A DNA stretch of 64,000 bases from Campylobacterales bacterium (lineage in GTDB: Bacteria; Campylobacterota; Campylobacteria; Campylobacterales; QNZT01). Location: contig JAJRSK010000029.1 in NCBI GenBank assembly GCA_024278835.1, positions 91,031 to 155,030 of the forward strand. Reading direction: 5' to 3'. The notes below the pieces were generated by a model that was not told the DNA's origin, made no database searches, and saw nothing but the letters and a program-made list of their open reading frames with translations. How positions within the stretch are numbered: position 1 is the stretch's first letter; the number at the start of each line of letters is the position of its first letter. Of this stretch, positions 8,649-16,693 are shown in pieces. The position numbers and the translations under genes are program-made.

Positions 8649-9908
8649 CTAGCAACAGACCCTATTTTTCCCTTGCTTTTTTGCTTGATACAGATGCACA
8701 TCTGTCCCTTGTATAAAAACATCAGAACTTAAGTCATCTTCATACTCTTTAACGCCGAAACTACAAGTAAGTTTAAAGCCTTCTGCAAAACTTAAGGCTT
8801 CAACATTTTTACGTATTTTTTCAGCCAATTCTATCGCTTCTGGTTTTTTTGTTTGGGGCAATATGATAGCAAATTCTTCACCACCCCAGCGCGCAAAGGT
8901 ATCACTCTCTCGTATACTTTGAGAGACATTATTTGTAAGTGCTACAAGTACTTGATCTCCTATATGATGTCCGTAGGTGTCATTCACTCTTTTAAAGTCG
9001 TCTATATCATATAATATAAGTGAAAATGGCTCCTTATATCGCCTTGATAGTGCTATCTGTTGCTCCAGTATCGTATTAAATTTCAATCTATTGGCGATAC
9101 CTGTCAAGGCATCTGTAGAGGCTGCCACTTCAAATAGCTTGCGTTCATTTTCAAGCTCTGTGATATCCGTAAAGGAGAGCACAAGATGCCCGCTTTTACC
9201 ATCTTCTACAGGTGCAACATCCACAACAAACACATAAAGTTCATTGTTGCTTTTAAGTTTCACTTTATGAATCATCGTAGGATTATTGATGACAAATTCT
9301 TTCCATTCACTATCATCAAAACGACACTGTAAATATCCATCATCTTTCATAAAAGTATCGCATACTTTTTCATATTTGTTATAAAAATCCGTGATACTTT
9401 TAACAGAAAAAAACTCTAAAAACGCTTTGTTTACACTGACTATCTCTGACTCTTCCATAACAAAGACGATATTTCTTTGCGACTCCAACACCGCTTGCAG
9501 ATAAGACTTATGCTTTAAAACCTCTTCTTTGGAGTTTTGTATATCATCCACCATCTCATTGACTGAGAGTGCTAACTCTTCAAACTCTCTAAAATATAAC
9601 TTATTAGTATCAATCTTTTTTAATTTTTTAGAGGCATCCTGAAAGTAGGCATTAAAAAGGGCAAAATGCTTTTTTAAATCTCTAGCAATCAATCGCGTCA
9701 CGATAAAGGTAGTGATGATGGCAAAGATAAAAACCAAAAGTAGTTCAATACTTGAAATAGTTGCTAAGTAGTGAAAAAAAGAATTAGCCCCACCCCTATC
9801 AAATATCAGGCTATAAAGCCATAAGGTGAGCAATATAATCAATGAAGAGATAATTACAATAGTAATGTTGATAAAGAAAGTGCCAATAATACTTTGCTTA
9901 GTTTTCAT
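8649..9908 (-). CDS. membrane PAS-GGDEF diguanylate cyclase
   Basis: 419 aa. Two membrane helices (about 12-35 and 48-70) flank a very short periplasmic loop; then comes a helical HAMP-like linker, a PAS-like sensor domain (SYLQAVLESQRNIVFVMEES) and a C-terminal GGDEF domain with an intact active site RWGGEEFAIILPQ. It should make cyclic di-GMP from two GTP. No RxxD I-site is obvious just before the motif (REsd then TFARWGGEEF). A TATAAT at 9917-9922 lies only 8 bases upstream of the ATG and no Shine-Dalgarno sequence is present, so the message may be leaderless. What the PAS domain senses is unknown. Confidence 0.9.
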   Translation of the reverse strand: MKTKQSIIGTFFINITIVIISSLIILLTLWLYSLIFDRGGANSFFHYLATISSIELLLVFIFAIITTFIVTRLIARDLKKHFALFNAYFQDASKKLKKIDTNKLYFREFEELALSVNEMVDDIQNSKEEVLKHKSYLQAVLESQRNIVFVMEESEIVSVNKAFLEFFSVKSITDFYNKYEKVCDTFMKDDGYLQCRFDDSEWKEFVINNPTMIHKVKLKSNNELYVFVVDVAPVEDGKSGHLVLSFTDITELENERKLFEVAASTDALTGIANRLKFNTILEQQIALSRRYKEPFSLILYDIDDFKRVNDTYGHHIGDQVLVALTNNVSQSIRESDTFARWGGEEFAIILPQTKKPEAIELAEKIRKNVEALSFAEGFKLTCSFGVKEYEDDLSSDVFIQGTDVHLYQAKKQGKNRVCC

Positions 9909-9916
9909 AGTGAAAC

Positions 9917-9922
9917 ATTATA
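9917..9922 (-). promoter_or_regulatory. -10 box next to the GGDEF start codon
   Basis: On the minus strand this is a perfect TATAAT, 8 bases before the ATG at 9908. If used, transcription would begin on or within a few bases of the start codon. Confidence 0.4.
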
Positions 9923-9982
9923 GTTAAAAGAGTCTAAAAAAGTTAATATTTTATACTAGATTTTACCAAAAAAGGTGTTTAG

Positions 9983-10003
9983 CTAGAAAAAAGTCCTTTC
10001 TAG
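9983..10003 (-). terminator. hairpin after the atpB operon
   Basis: CTAGAAA and TTTCTAG form a 7-bp stem with a 7-base loop, 18 bases after the stop of the 85-aa gene. On the minus strand a T run (CCTTTTTT) follows only after several other bases, so it is a modest intrinsic terminator candidate. Confidence 0.4.
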
Positions 10004-10020
10004 ATAAAAAAATAGATGTT

Positions 10021-10278
10021 TTATTTGTTATCTAAAAGTTCTCTTAAGAGTTTGGTTTGTTCTTTGGCTTCTAAGAGTGCTTCTTCTTGGGTGTGTGCCA
10101 TCTCAAAAAAGACCACCATAAAAAGGCCGATAGTGGCACCAAAAAAACCACCAATAAGCGCGACAATAAGTCCAAAAGGGTAAAAAAGTGTAAAGAAAAG
10201 GTAAGCCCCAACGATAACGACACCCCAAGAGGCACCCTGCATGAAGCTTACCAAAGAATCAAAATTCTTACGTATCAT
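10021..10278 (-). CDS. small two-helix membrane protein downstream of atpB
   Basis: 85 aa, unrecognised. Two adjacent hydrophobic helices (about 15-35 and 37-60) with glycine-rich GGFFGATIG between them, then a charged coiled-coil tail (TQEEALLEAKEQTKLLRELL). It starts 6 bases after the atpB stop and should be co-transcribed with it, suggesting a role near ATP synthase (an AtpI-like helper is one guess, but there is no recognisable AtpI signature). The ATG is embedded in a TATCATGATA palindrome at 10273-10282. Confidence 0.75.
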   Translation of the reverse strand: MIRKNFDSLVSFMQGASWGVVIVGAYLFFTLFYPFGLIVALIGGFFGATIGLFMVVFFEMAHTQEEALLEAKEQTKLLRELLDNK

Positions 10279-10284
10279 GATAGC

Positions 10285-10983
10285 TTAGTGACCCTCGTCA
10301 ATTTGCACAGCACCTGCTAGATACACATAGGTCAAAATCATAAAGATAAAGGCTTGTAAAAGTGCTGAAAATGTTAAAAGCGCAAATGGTGCGAGAGGTG
10401 CGATAAAAGGCACAAGCATCAAGATAACAGCAAGAAAGAGATCATCACCCTTGATATTACCAAAAAGTCTAAATGAGAGTGAAATGATTCTTGAGATATG
10501 AGAAACCACTTCGATAGGAAACATAAATAGTGTCATGATAAACTTCACAACAGGGTTCATATCACCTAAGTGTACAAAAGATGAAAAGTACTTGATAACA
10601 CCATGATTCTTGATACCTTCATAGTTATAGTAAACAAATACAATAAGCGCTAAAGCAAGCGTAAAGTTGATGTTACCCGTAGGTGATTCAAAACCAGGAA
10701 TGATTCCCATCACATTGGCGATAAAAACAAAGATACCGATAGTTGCAACGATTGGTAGGTAATGTCTAGCCTTCTCTTCACCGATGACATCTTTACCCAT
10801 AGCGATAACGCCTTCTAAAAAAGCCTCCATTACATTTTGCGCGCCTTTTGGTACGATTTGCAATGATGATGTAGCCAATTTAGCGATCAAGACAGCGAGA
10901 CCTGCAGCTAGAAGCGTATGTGTGATTAAAATATAAGCGTGATTGTGGGAGATAACCCCAAAGAAAGTAAAAATCTCATTCAT
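10285..10983 (-). CDS. atpB: F1Fo ATP synthase subunit a
   Basis: Membrane stator subunit that forms the proton half-channels beside the c-ring. 232 aa with about six helices. The key motif [14 protein letters not shown] carries the essential Arg of the fourth helix, and the last helices have [21 protein letters not shown] with the conserved Gln. It is not with the rest of an atp operon here, as is usual in Campylobacterota where atpB is separate. A good promoter (AGATAAAAT, 11017-11025) lies just upstream, and AAAGGA is close to the ATG. Confidence 0.95.
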   Translation of the reverse strand: MNEIFTFFGVISHNHAYILITHTLLAAGLAVLIAKLATSSLQIVPKGAQNVMEAFLEGVIAMGKDVIGEEKARHYLPIVATIGIFVFIANVMGIIPGFESPTGNINFTLALALIVFVYYNYEGIKNHGVIKYFSSFVHLGDMNPVVKFIMTLFMFPIEVVSHISRIISLSFRLFGNIKGDDLFLAVILMLVPFIAPLAPFALLTFSALLQAFIFMILTYVYLAGAVQIDEGH

Positions 10984-11016
10984 GGTACGAGGATTCCTTT
11001 TGTAATTTTATGCGTG

Positions 11017-11032
11017 ATTTTATCTAAAAAAA
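11017..11032 (-). promoter_or_regulatory. sigma70 promoter of atpB
   Basis: Reads TTTTTTTAGATAAAAT on the minus strand: T-rich upstream part and extended -10 with no clear -35, the Campylobacterota type. The same TTTTAGATAAAAT core lies before leuD and argG, which supports the call. Confidence 0.65.
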
Positions 11033-11044
11033 GATTAATTATCG

Positions 11045-11788
11045 CTAAATTGTGCGTTTTTCTTGCCCTATTCTATAGAGTGCGAAGTCGTACTTAATGG
11101 GGTCATTTTTATCAAAGGTGCGCAATTTTTGTGTGAGTTCCATAACCGCTTTTAAGTCATACTGCTTTCTTTTAAGTAAGCCTAAAGTACGTGAAACTTT
11201 GAAAGTATGGGTATCCAAAGGCAAGAGCAAATCCTTTTTATCGACAGATTTCCACAACCCCATGTCGATATTGTCTTCTCGTACCATCCATCTTAGATAC
11301 ATATGCCACCTCTTATAAGCAGAGGTGCTCTTTTTACTAGGTACTTTACCTAGTAAAAAATCATATCCATGGCTATCATAATAGTTCAGTTCTCGTAACG
11401 CCTCTATCAAAGAAACAAGTCCCTCCATCACATCCTCTTCTTTTTTATAACCCTCATAAAACTTCTCTTCTAAAGAAAATGCCTCTTTAGCCCGTTTAAG
11501 AGTGATAAAAAACGCTGCTACATCTGCTGATTTTTGAAAGCGATAGTAGTATGAAGATAAAGCTTTTTTAATATCTTCATCACTCTCTTGAAGTAATGTA
11601 AAATCTAGCGAATCCAAAAACTTAACGATTAAACCAGCATTCCCATAAGCAAAAAGCGCACAGACAAGAGAGATAGTCTCATCATTGTGCCGCTTTGCTA
11701 TCATGATAGGGTCAGGTTTAGACGCGCTAAGTTCTTCTATGTCGTTTCGTTTTGCAACTTCGATATCTAACTTCTCTTTGAGCCACAC
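11045..11788 (-). CDS. TIGR02757/DUF2400 family protein
   Basis: 247 aa, a conserved bacterial family of unknown function, all-helical and soluble. Recognisable family stretches are RHNDETISLVCALFAYGN near the N-terminus, KRWHMYLRWMVREDNIDMG, and the C-terminal LPLDTHTFKVSRTLGLLKRK, which together resemble the HhH-GPD fold of base-excision enzymes in spacing of W, R and the LDTH motif, but activity is not established. It starts with GTG immediately after the ABC permease stop. A TATCATGATA at 11699-11708 encodes Ile-Met-Ile. Confidence 0.85.
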   Translation of the reverse strand: MWLKEKLDIEVAKRNDIEELSASKPDPIMIAKRHNDETISLVCALFAYGNAGLIVKFLDSLDFTLLQESDEDIKKALSSYYYRFQKSADVAAFFITLKRAKEAFSLEEKFYEGYKKEEDVMEGLVSLIEALRELNYYDSHGYDFLLGKVPSKKSTSAYKRWHMYLRWMVREDNIDMGLWKSVDKKDLLLPLDTHTFKVSRTLGLLKRKQYDLKAVMELTQKLRTFDKNDPIKYDFALYRIGQEKRTI

Positions 11789-12595
11789 CTAAAGGACTTT
11801 CTCTTTTTGATTGGTATATGATTGCAAAAAATCAGAGATATTGGAGAGTGCATATATCACCAAAAATATCATAAGCCCAGGGAAAAAACTAAGCCACCAA
11901 GCGATATCGACTACATCTTTCCCCTCACTCAACACCGAACCCCACGAAATCTGTGGTGGCATGATACCAATTCCCAAGAAACTCAGCCCACTCTCTGCCA
12001 ATATCGCCCCACCTACCCCAAAGGTAAATGAGATAAAAAAGATAGGCGCAAGCAGTGGTGTAAAGTATTTTAAAATAATCTTCAAACGACTCACACCTGA
12101 GAGTTTCAGTATCTTGATAAAGGGTTTAGAAGAGATAGCAAAACTCTCACTTCTAATGAGCCTAGCCATCCCCATCCATCCTGTTATGGAGATGACGATG
12201 ATGAGTATCATGATAGAGGCATTCATATACGAAATCAACGCTAAAAGCAGGAAAAAGGTAGGAAAGGTAAGAAACAAATCTATCATGATAATGATACCTT
12301 TATCGACATTGCCCTTGAAAAAACCCGCTGACACCCCGATAATCAAGCCCAAAAATGAGGCTATCATCGCAGAACCTACACCAATAAGTAGGGAGACTTT
12401 TCCACCCTCCATCATCCTTGCAAGCACATCACGCCCTAGCCTGTCTGTCCCCATAAAGTGCTCACTAGAAGGGGGTAAAAGTATAGACGTTTTGTCCAGT
12501 TCAAACGCAGAGAGGGTATAAAAGTAGTCGCCAAAAAAAGAGAATAGCACGATGAGTAGTAGTATCATGATACTAATATAAGGAACTTTCAACAC
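11789..12595 (-). CDS. ABC transporter permease, DppC/OppC type
   Basis: Inner-membrane permease of a peptide or nickel importer family, 268 aa. It has the N-terminal TM, the MGTDRLGRDVLARMMEG signature typical of DppC/OppC/NikC and the BPD_transp_1 core ending with the EAA-like loop (AEsgLSFLGIGIMPPQISWG). Starts at GTG 12595 with AAAGG upstream. No binding protein, partner permease or ATPase gene is adjacent; the neighbours are unrelated, so its partners are encoded elsewhere or it is an isolated remnant. Three TATCATGATA copies lie in its reading frame (12206, 12291, 12563). Confidence 0.88.
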   Translation of the reverse strand: MLKVPYISIMILLLIVLFSFFGDYFYTLSAFELDKTSILLPPSSEHFMGTDRLGRDVLARMMEGGKVSLLIGVGSAMIASFLGLIIGVSAGFFKGNVDKGIIIMIDLFLTFPTFFLLLALISYMNASIMILIIVISITGWMGMARLIRSESFAISSKPFIKILKLSGVSRLKIILKYFTPLLAPIFFISFTFGVGGAILAESGLSFLGIGIMPPQISWGSVLSEGKDVVDIAWWLSFFPGLMIFLVIYALSNISDFLQSYTNQKEKVL

Positions 12596-12681
12596 TTGCC
12601 TTTATCTGTTTTGCTTATTATAGCAGTCAAAGGGTTAAGAAAAAAAGTGTATGATGAAGGCATTAAAATTTAGGAGAAAAA

Positions 12682-12813
12682 ATGAACAATGCTGTAAAAT
12701 TTATCATCGCTGCTTTGGTTATCATCGCAGGTGTTTTTATGTTTAAGACATACCAATCAGGCGGATTTGAAGATATCAAACCAGATACATCCACACAACA
12801 AGAGGCACATTAA
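12682..12813 (+). CDS. 43-aa single-pass membrane peptide
   Basis: A short open frame not explained by neighbours. It begins at ATG 12682, 5 bases after the ribosome site TAGGAG, and encodes 43 residues: a hydrophobic helix (VKFIIAALVIIAGVFMF) with a positive N-terminus, then a polar tail rich in Thr, Gln and Asp ending QQEAH. A TATGAT -10-like box is at 12650-12655. It is the only plus-strand gene between 1.1 and 34 kb, lying between two minus-strand genes, and is followed 13 bases later by a perfect 20-bp inverted repeat. Function unknown; good RBS and helix make it believable. Confidence 0.65.
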   Translation: MNNAVKFIIAALVIIAGVFMFKTYQSGGFEDIKPDTSTQQEAH

Positions 12814-12825
12814 TTAAGCCTATAT

Positions 12826-12908
12826 GGAGGTGTTTGATTAGAGTGCTTTACGAGGGCAAATCCTCCCTATGGTCTGAGCCTCTACAATCACTCTAATCAA
12901 ACACCTCC
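12826..12908. repeat. perfect 20-bp inverted repeat with 43-base spacer
   Basis: The arms at 12826-12845 and 12889-12908 are exact reverse complements (beginning GGAGGTGTTTG and ending CAAACACCTCC). The spacer at 12846-12888 contains its own short GAGG/CCTC pairing. It separates the converging 43-aa gene and the DUF2461 gene. The stem is far longer than a usual terminator and there is no T run on either side, so it may be a bidirectional terminator, a structured RNA or a small repeat element. Confidence 0.85.
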
Positions 12909-12917
12909 GCCCCTACT

Positions 12918-13631
12918 TCAAAGATGCAAACTCTTTCCCTTCTCATCTGTTATCTCAAAGGTCAAACTCATCGCATATATCCACTCAAATAGTGGCAGTA
13001 AATCTTCATATATCTTAAACGCTTTCTCTATCAGTTTATCATGATAAATCATCTCAGGCTTAACACCCTTATAAGCAAACATAGCAGCATAAAGACTCAA
13101 ATGTGCATAAGACATATCTTTATCAAAACCTCTTGGATAGCGTTTATAGTGGGGTTCAGGAAAAGAGTAGCCCTTTGCTTTGAGGTCTATCATGATAGTC
13201 TCCAACTCTTTGGCATGTCCTTCATCCTTGATATATTCACGATAACCAGCCAAGGAGTCTTTAGAAAATCCCCGTATACCAGAAGCGATAAGTAATTCAT
13301 CAGGAGAAAAATGCAGATAAAATGAAGCACTTTGAAGCCTCTTGCCACTGCCTCGCCAAAAGACGATACCAATACGACTTTTAAGGGGTGTTTTGTCTTT
13401 ACTCAAACGCACATCCCTAAAGATTCGAAACAGAGAACCATTGATTTTTGGGATAGCATTGATGTTGGGAACAAGGGCTTGGAGATGCTCACCAAACTCC
13501 ACAACAAAAGCACGGCTAGGATTTAAGATATAATCATCATAACGATAGCGGTTATCTTCAAACCACTCTTTGTTGTTGTTTTCTCGAATATCTTGTAAAA
13601 AGTCTACACTCTCTTTAGAGAAAAACCGCAT
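12918..13631 (-). CDS. DUF2461 (TIGR02453) family protein
   Basis: 237 aa soluble protein of a widely spread family of unknown function. The start FFSKESVDFLQDIRENNNKEWFEDNR and the central RIFRDVRLSKDKTPLKSRIGIVFW are the family hallmarks; the LxxNNnkeWF part is diagnostic. It begins 3 bases after the purU stop and is the last gene of the leuD-leuB-purU operon. Its stop lies 9 bases from the 20-bp inverted repeat. Confidence 0.88.
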   Translation of the reverse strand: MRFFSKESVDFLQDIRENNNKEWFEDNRYRYDDYILNPSRAFVVEFGEHLQALVPNINAIPKINGSLFRIFRDVRLSKDKTPLKSRIGIVFWRGSGKRLQSASFYLHFSPDELLIASGIRGFSKDSLAGYREYIKDEGHAKELETIMIDLKAKGYSFPEPHYKRYPRGFDKDMSYAHLSLYAAMFAYKGVKPEMIYHDKLIEKAFKIYEDLLPLFEWIYAMSLTFEITDEKGKSLHL

Positions 13632-13634
13632 TGA

Positions 13635-14468
13635 CTAAAAAATCACCGTCTTGTTTTTATAGACAAAAAGTCTATCATCAAGGGCTAAGTCAATCGCTTT
13701 TGAAAGAACAATTTTTTCTACATTTCGCCCTGCTTTTTGCATATCTCTCCAGCCATATTCATGTGTCACACCCACCACATCTTGCGCGATGATTGGTCCT
13801 TCATCCAAGTCATCATTGACATAGTGTGCGGTGGCGCCGATGATTTTAACCCCTCGTTGAAAGGCTTGCTTATAAGGATTTGCCCCGATAAAGGCTGGCA
13901 AAAATGAGTGGTGAATGTTGATAATCTTCCCAGCAAAAGGCTTGACAAACGACGGAGTAAGGATACGCATATACTTAGCAAGCACGATGATATCAGGGTT
14001 AAACTCATGCAATAGTGCTTTAACTTTATCTTCATGGTCTTCACGTTCTAGATTTTCAGCAGAGACATAAAAGTAAGGGATATCAAACTTACTAGTTAAA
14101 TCTCTCAGGCTATCATGATTGGAAATCACCGCCAAGATATTGGCATCCAATTCACCACTATGATATCGAATGAGAATATCTCCTAAACAATGTGACTCTT
14201 TTGTTGCCATAAGTACTAGATTTTTTTTGCGTCTTGCACCAAGTGCGATATTGGCATCTTCAGGGAGCATACTTGTCAAATCAAATCGCAACTTTTCCAA
14301 GTCCACATCACCACTAATCACCGCGCGAAAGAAAAATCTATCATACTCTTTATCCACAAATTCAGAGTTTTTCTCGATGTTCATCCCATGCTGATAAATC
14401 ACCTCTGAAAGATGGTAAATCAAGCCTGCCTTATCCGAACAATCCACTTTTAATATATAATGACTCAT
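13635..14468 (-). CDS. purU: formyltetrahydrofolate deformylase
   Basis: Hydrolyses 10-formyl-THF to formate and THF, supplying formate and balancing one-carbon units. 277 aa with an N-terminal ACT regulatory domain (about 1-80, LKVDCSDKAGLIYHLSEVIYQHG) and a formyltransferase-like domain with NIHHSFLPAFIGANPYKQAF and GATAHYVNDDLDEGPIIAQ, in which the His and Asp of the active site are present. Directly abuts the preceding 120-aa gene (adjacent bases 14468/14469). Confidence 0.94.
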   Translation of the reverse strand: MSHYILKVDCSDKAGLIYHLSEVIYQHGMNIEKNSEFVDKEYDRFFFRAVISGDVDLEKLRFDLTSMLPEDANIALGARRKKNLVLMATKESHCLGDILIRYHSGELDANILAVISNHDSLRDLTSKFDIPYFYVSAENLEREDHEDKVKALLHEFNPDIIVLAKYMRILTPSFVKPFAGKIINIHHSFLPAFIGANPYKQAFQRGVKIIGATAHYVNDDLDEGPIIAQDVVGVTHEYGWRDMQKAGRNVEKIVLSKAIDLALDDRLFVYKNKTVIF

Positions 14469-14831
14469 CTACTTTTTTTCTTCCAATCTCTCTTCTATGG
14501 TTGCCAGATAATACTCCAAAAAATTGAGCGTGATATCTAGTTTTGCTTCGATGTTTTTTGTCTCTTCAGCTTGCAAGCCTTCAAAAAGTACCAATAATCT
14601 CTCTTTAGAGTGTTCTAAAAAAACGATTTCATCACTATCACTCTCTTCACACTCCTTGGCTTCTTCTTCTGGATTTTCCGCTTCTATGCGTGAGAGTATC
14701 TCTGCTTCGACTTTCTCTTCTTGTGCTTTGAGCATCTCTTGGGCTCTTACACCATCTTCAACAATTTTCTCATCTAGTTCTTCTAATGTAGCAAGAATCA
14801 ACTCTTTTAGTTCCATGGTTGTGCTAGCCAC
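14469..14831 (-). CDS. acidic helical protein of unknown function
   Basis: 120 aa, rich in Glu and Lys, predicted to be almost wholly helical and coiled (EEKVEAEILSRIEAENPEEEAKECEESD). No family recognised; such a gene between leuB and purU is a common arrangement in related bacteria, as far as I recall. The start is uncertain: GTG 14831 has a GAGAGG directly against it, whereas ATG 14816 ([14 protein letters not shown]) has that site 14 bases upstream. It overlaps the end of the 82-aa gene. Confidence 0.75.
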   Translation of the reverse strand: MASTTMELKELILATLEELDEKIVEDGVRAQEMLKAQEEKVEAEILSRIEAENPEEEAKECEESDSDEIVFLEHSKERLLVLFEGLQAEETKNIEAKLDITLNFLEYYLATIEERLEEKK

Positions 14832-15055
14832 CTCTCAAATTGGATATATTGCTCTTTTTTACTCATCCGTGCAAAATAGTACTTTTTCTTTTGATTCACA
14901 CCTGTAAAAACACGGCGACTTTGCGTCAATCGCTTCAAGCCCAAAATCGCCGCTTCATTTTCAGGATCTTCGGCTAAGATATCTTGATAGATTTTGATAG
15001 CATCGGCATTGTAGCCTTGCGATTCGTGGATGTTGGCAAGTGTGAGTGTTTTCAT
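14807..15055 (-). CDS. small TPR-like protein
   Basis: 82 aa. The first 45 residues form one TPR-type helix pair ([19 protein letters not shown] then [14 protein letters not shown]), followed by a basic, aromatic tail ([21 protein letters not shown]). Probably a protein-protein interaction piece; partner unknown. ATG overlaps the leuB stop (ATGA), and its own 3' end overlaps the next gene by 25 bases, so all belong to one operon. Confidence 0.75.
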   Translation of the reverse strand: MKTLTLANIHESQGYNADAIKIYQDILAEDPENEAAILGLKRLTQSRRVFTGVNQKKKYYFARMSKKEQYIQFERWLAQPWN

Positions 15056-16125
15056 CGGTGTGAACAGACGATATCCGCGATGATAGAGCCCATCTCTGTA
15101 GTAGAACAGACTTCACTAGCCCCAAAAGCAGCGATATCTTTTGTACGATATCCCTCTTTTAAGACTTTCTCGATAGCCGTATCTATTTTATCCGCTGCCT
15201 CCACCTCACCTAGGGCAAAACGCAGCATCATAGAAGCAGAAGAGATAGTCGCCAAAGGATTGGCAATCCCCTGCCCTGTGATATCAGGAGCAGACCCATG
15301 AATCGGCTCATACAAGCCTACCTTGCCACCCACAGAGGCAGAAGGAAGTAGCCCGATAGAGCCAGAAATCATGCTTGCTTCATCACTCAAAATATCTCCA
15401 AAGATATTGCCCGTGAGCATCACATCAAACTGTTTTGGATCACGCACAAGTTGCATGGCGGCATTGTCCACATACATGTGCGTTAGGGCTACCTCAGGAT
15501 AATCCTTCGCGACCTCTTCTACAGTATCTCTCCATAATTGACTCACTTCCAAGACATTGGCTTTATCAATAGAGCAGACTTTTTTGCGTCTTTTCATCGC
15601 TGATTCAAAGGCTTCTTTGGCGATGCGTACGATTTCTTCTTTTGTGTAAATCATCGTATTATACGCTCTGTCTTCCCCTTTTTCTCGAGGCTTTCCAAAG
15701 TAAATCCCGCCAGTAAGTTCACGCATCACAAGCAAATCCACACCCTGTACCACTTCAGGCTTTAAAGTGCTCGCTTCTATCAACTCATCATAGACTTTAA
15801 CCGGACGGTAGTTCGCATACAATCCAAGTGCCGCGCGTAGTTTCAAAAGTCCACTCTCAGGTCGTTTATCCCGTGGCAATTTATCCCACTGCTCCCCACC
15901 AATTGCCCCAAAAAGTATCGCATCAGCACGCTCACAACCATCAATAGTCTCTTGAGGAAGAGGATCACCTGTGATATCATAGGCATTGCCACCCATGAGG
16001 TACTCATCATATTTTAGTTCAAAATCTGCATTGACTGCTACAGCGTCCAATACTTTTATCGCTTCATCTATGATTTCTGGGCCTATGCCATCGCCTTTGA
16101 TAACGGCTATATTGTATACTTTCAT
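15052..16125 (-). CDS. leuB: 3-isopropylmalate dehydrogenase
   Basis: Oxidative decarboxylation of 3-isopropylmalate with NAD in leucine synthesis. 357 aa, the usual length. Motifs: [13 protein letters not shown] at the N-terminus, the substrate-binding [13 protein letters not shown], and near the C-terminus the isocitrate/isopropylmalate dehydrogenase signature with [29 protein letters not shown] given in two parts ([23 protein letters not shown]), and [18 protein letters not shown]. Starts one base after the leuD stop. Confidence 0.96.
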   Translation of the reverse strand: MKVYNIAVIKGDGIGPEIIDEAIKVLDAVAVNADFELKYDEYLMGGNAYDITGDPLPQETIDGCERADAILFGAIGGEQWDKLPRDKRPESGLLKLRAALGLYANYRPVKVYDELIEASTLKPEVVQGVDLLVMRELTGGIYFGKPREKGEDRAYNTMIYTKEEIVRIAKEAFESAMKRRKKVCSIDKANVLEVSQLWRDTVEEVAKDYPEVALTHMYVDNAAMQLVRDPKQFDVMLTGNIFGDILSDEASMISGSIGLLPSASVGGKVGLYEPIHGSAPDITGQGIANPLATISSASMMLRFALGEVEAADKIDTAIEKVLKEGYRTKDIAAFGASEVCSTTEMGSIIADIVCSHR

Positions 16126-16126
16126 C

Positions 16127-16627
16127 TTAGTTTCCTTCGGCTATTTCAGCTTTTGCGTAGTTTATCAAGCCACCTACATCTATCAACTCTTGCATAAAAG
16201 GAGGAATAGGGGTAAATTTATAATTTTTACCCGTCGTGATATCTTGTATCTCACCCTTTTGCATATCTATCATGATAGTGTCTCCTTCGGCTATCTCATC
16301 TGCTTGGGGTAGTTCAAAGATAGGTAGTCCCATATTAAACGCATTGCGGTAAAAAATCCGTGCGAAGCTCTTGGCGATGATGGCTGAAACGCCCACCGCT
16401 TTGAGTGCGATAGGGGCATGCTCACGCGAAGAGCCACAACCAAAATTTTCTCCAGCGACGATGACATCACCCACACCCACTTTAGTGACAAATTCAGGAT
16501 CAGCATCTTCCATAGCGTACTTTGCCAAGTGTTCAGGATCTGAACTATTTAAATATCTAGCAGCAATAATCAAATCGGTATCGATATTATCACCAAATCT
16601 CCAAACTTTTGCGTTTGTGTTACTCAT
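16127..16627 (-). CDS. leuD: 3-isopropylmalate dehydratase small subunit
   Basis: Small (swivel) subunit that with LeuC isomerises 2- to 3-isopropylmalate. 166 aa, matching the archaeal/epsilon-type short LeuD, with [17 protein letters not shown] and the conserved [18 protein letters not shown] loop. First gene of the operon leuD-leuB-82aa-120aa-purU-DUF2461. leuC is not adjacent. A strong promoter core is at 16661-16669. A TATCATGATA at 16268-16277 encodes Ile-Met-Ile. Confidence 0.95.
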   Translation of the reverse strand: MSNTNAKVWRFGDNIDTDLIIAARYLNSSDPEHLAKYAMEDADPEFVTKVGVGDVIVAGENFGCGSSREHAPIALKAVGVSAIIAKSFARIFYRNAFNMGLPIFELPQADEIAEGDTIMIDMQKGEIQDITTGKNYKFTPIPPFMQELIDVGGLINYAKAEIAEGN

Positions 16628-16660
16628 ACTCTTTTCCCCTATATTGGATAATTTTGAGGT

Positions 16661-16674
16661 ATTTTATCTAAAAT
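16661..16674 (-). promoter_or_regulatory. sigma70 promoter of the leuD operon
   Basis: Minus-strand TTTTAGATAAAAT, 34 bases before the leuD ATG, the same core as before atpB and argG. GGGGAAAAG near the ATG serves as ribosome site. Confidence 0.6.
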
Positions 16675-16693
16675 TTTCCAAAGTTTGGTAAAA

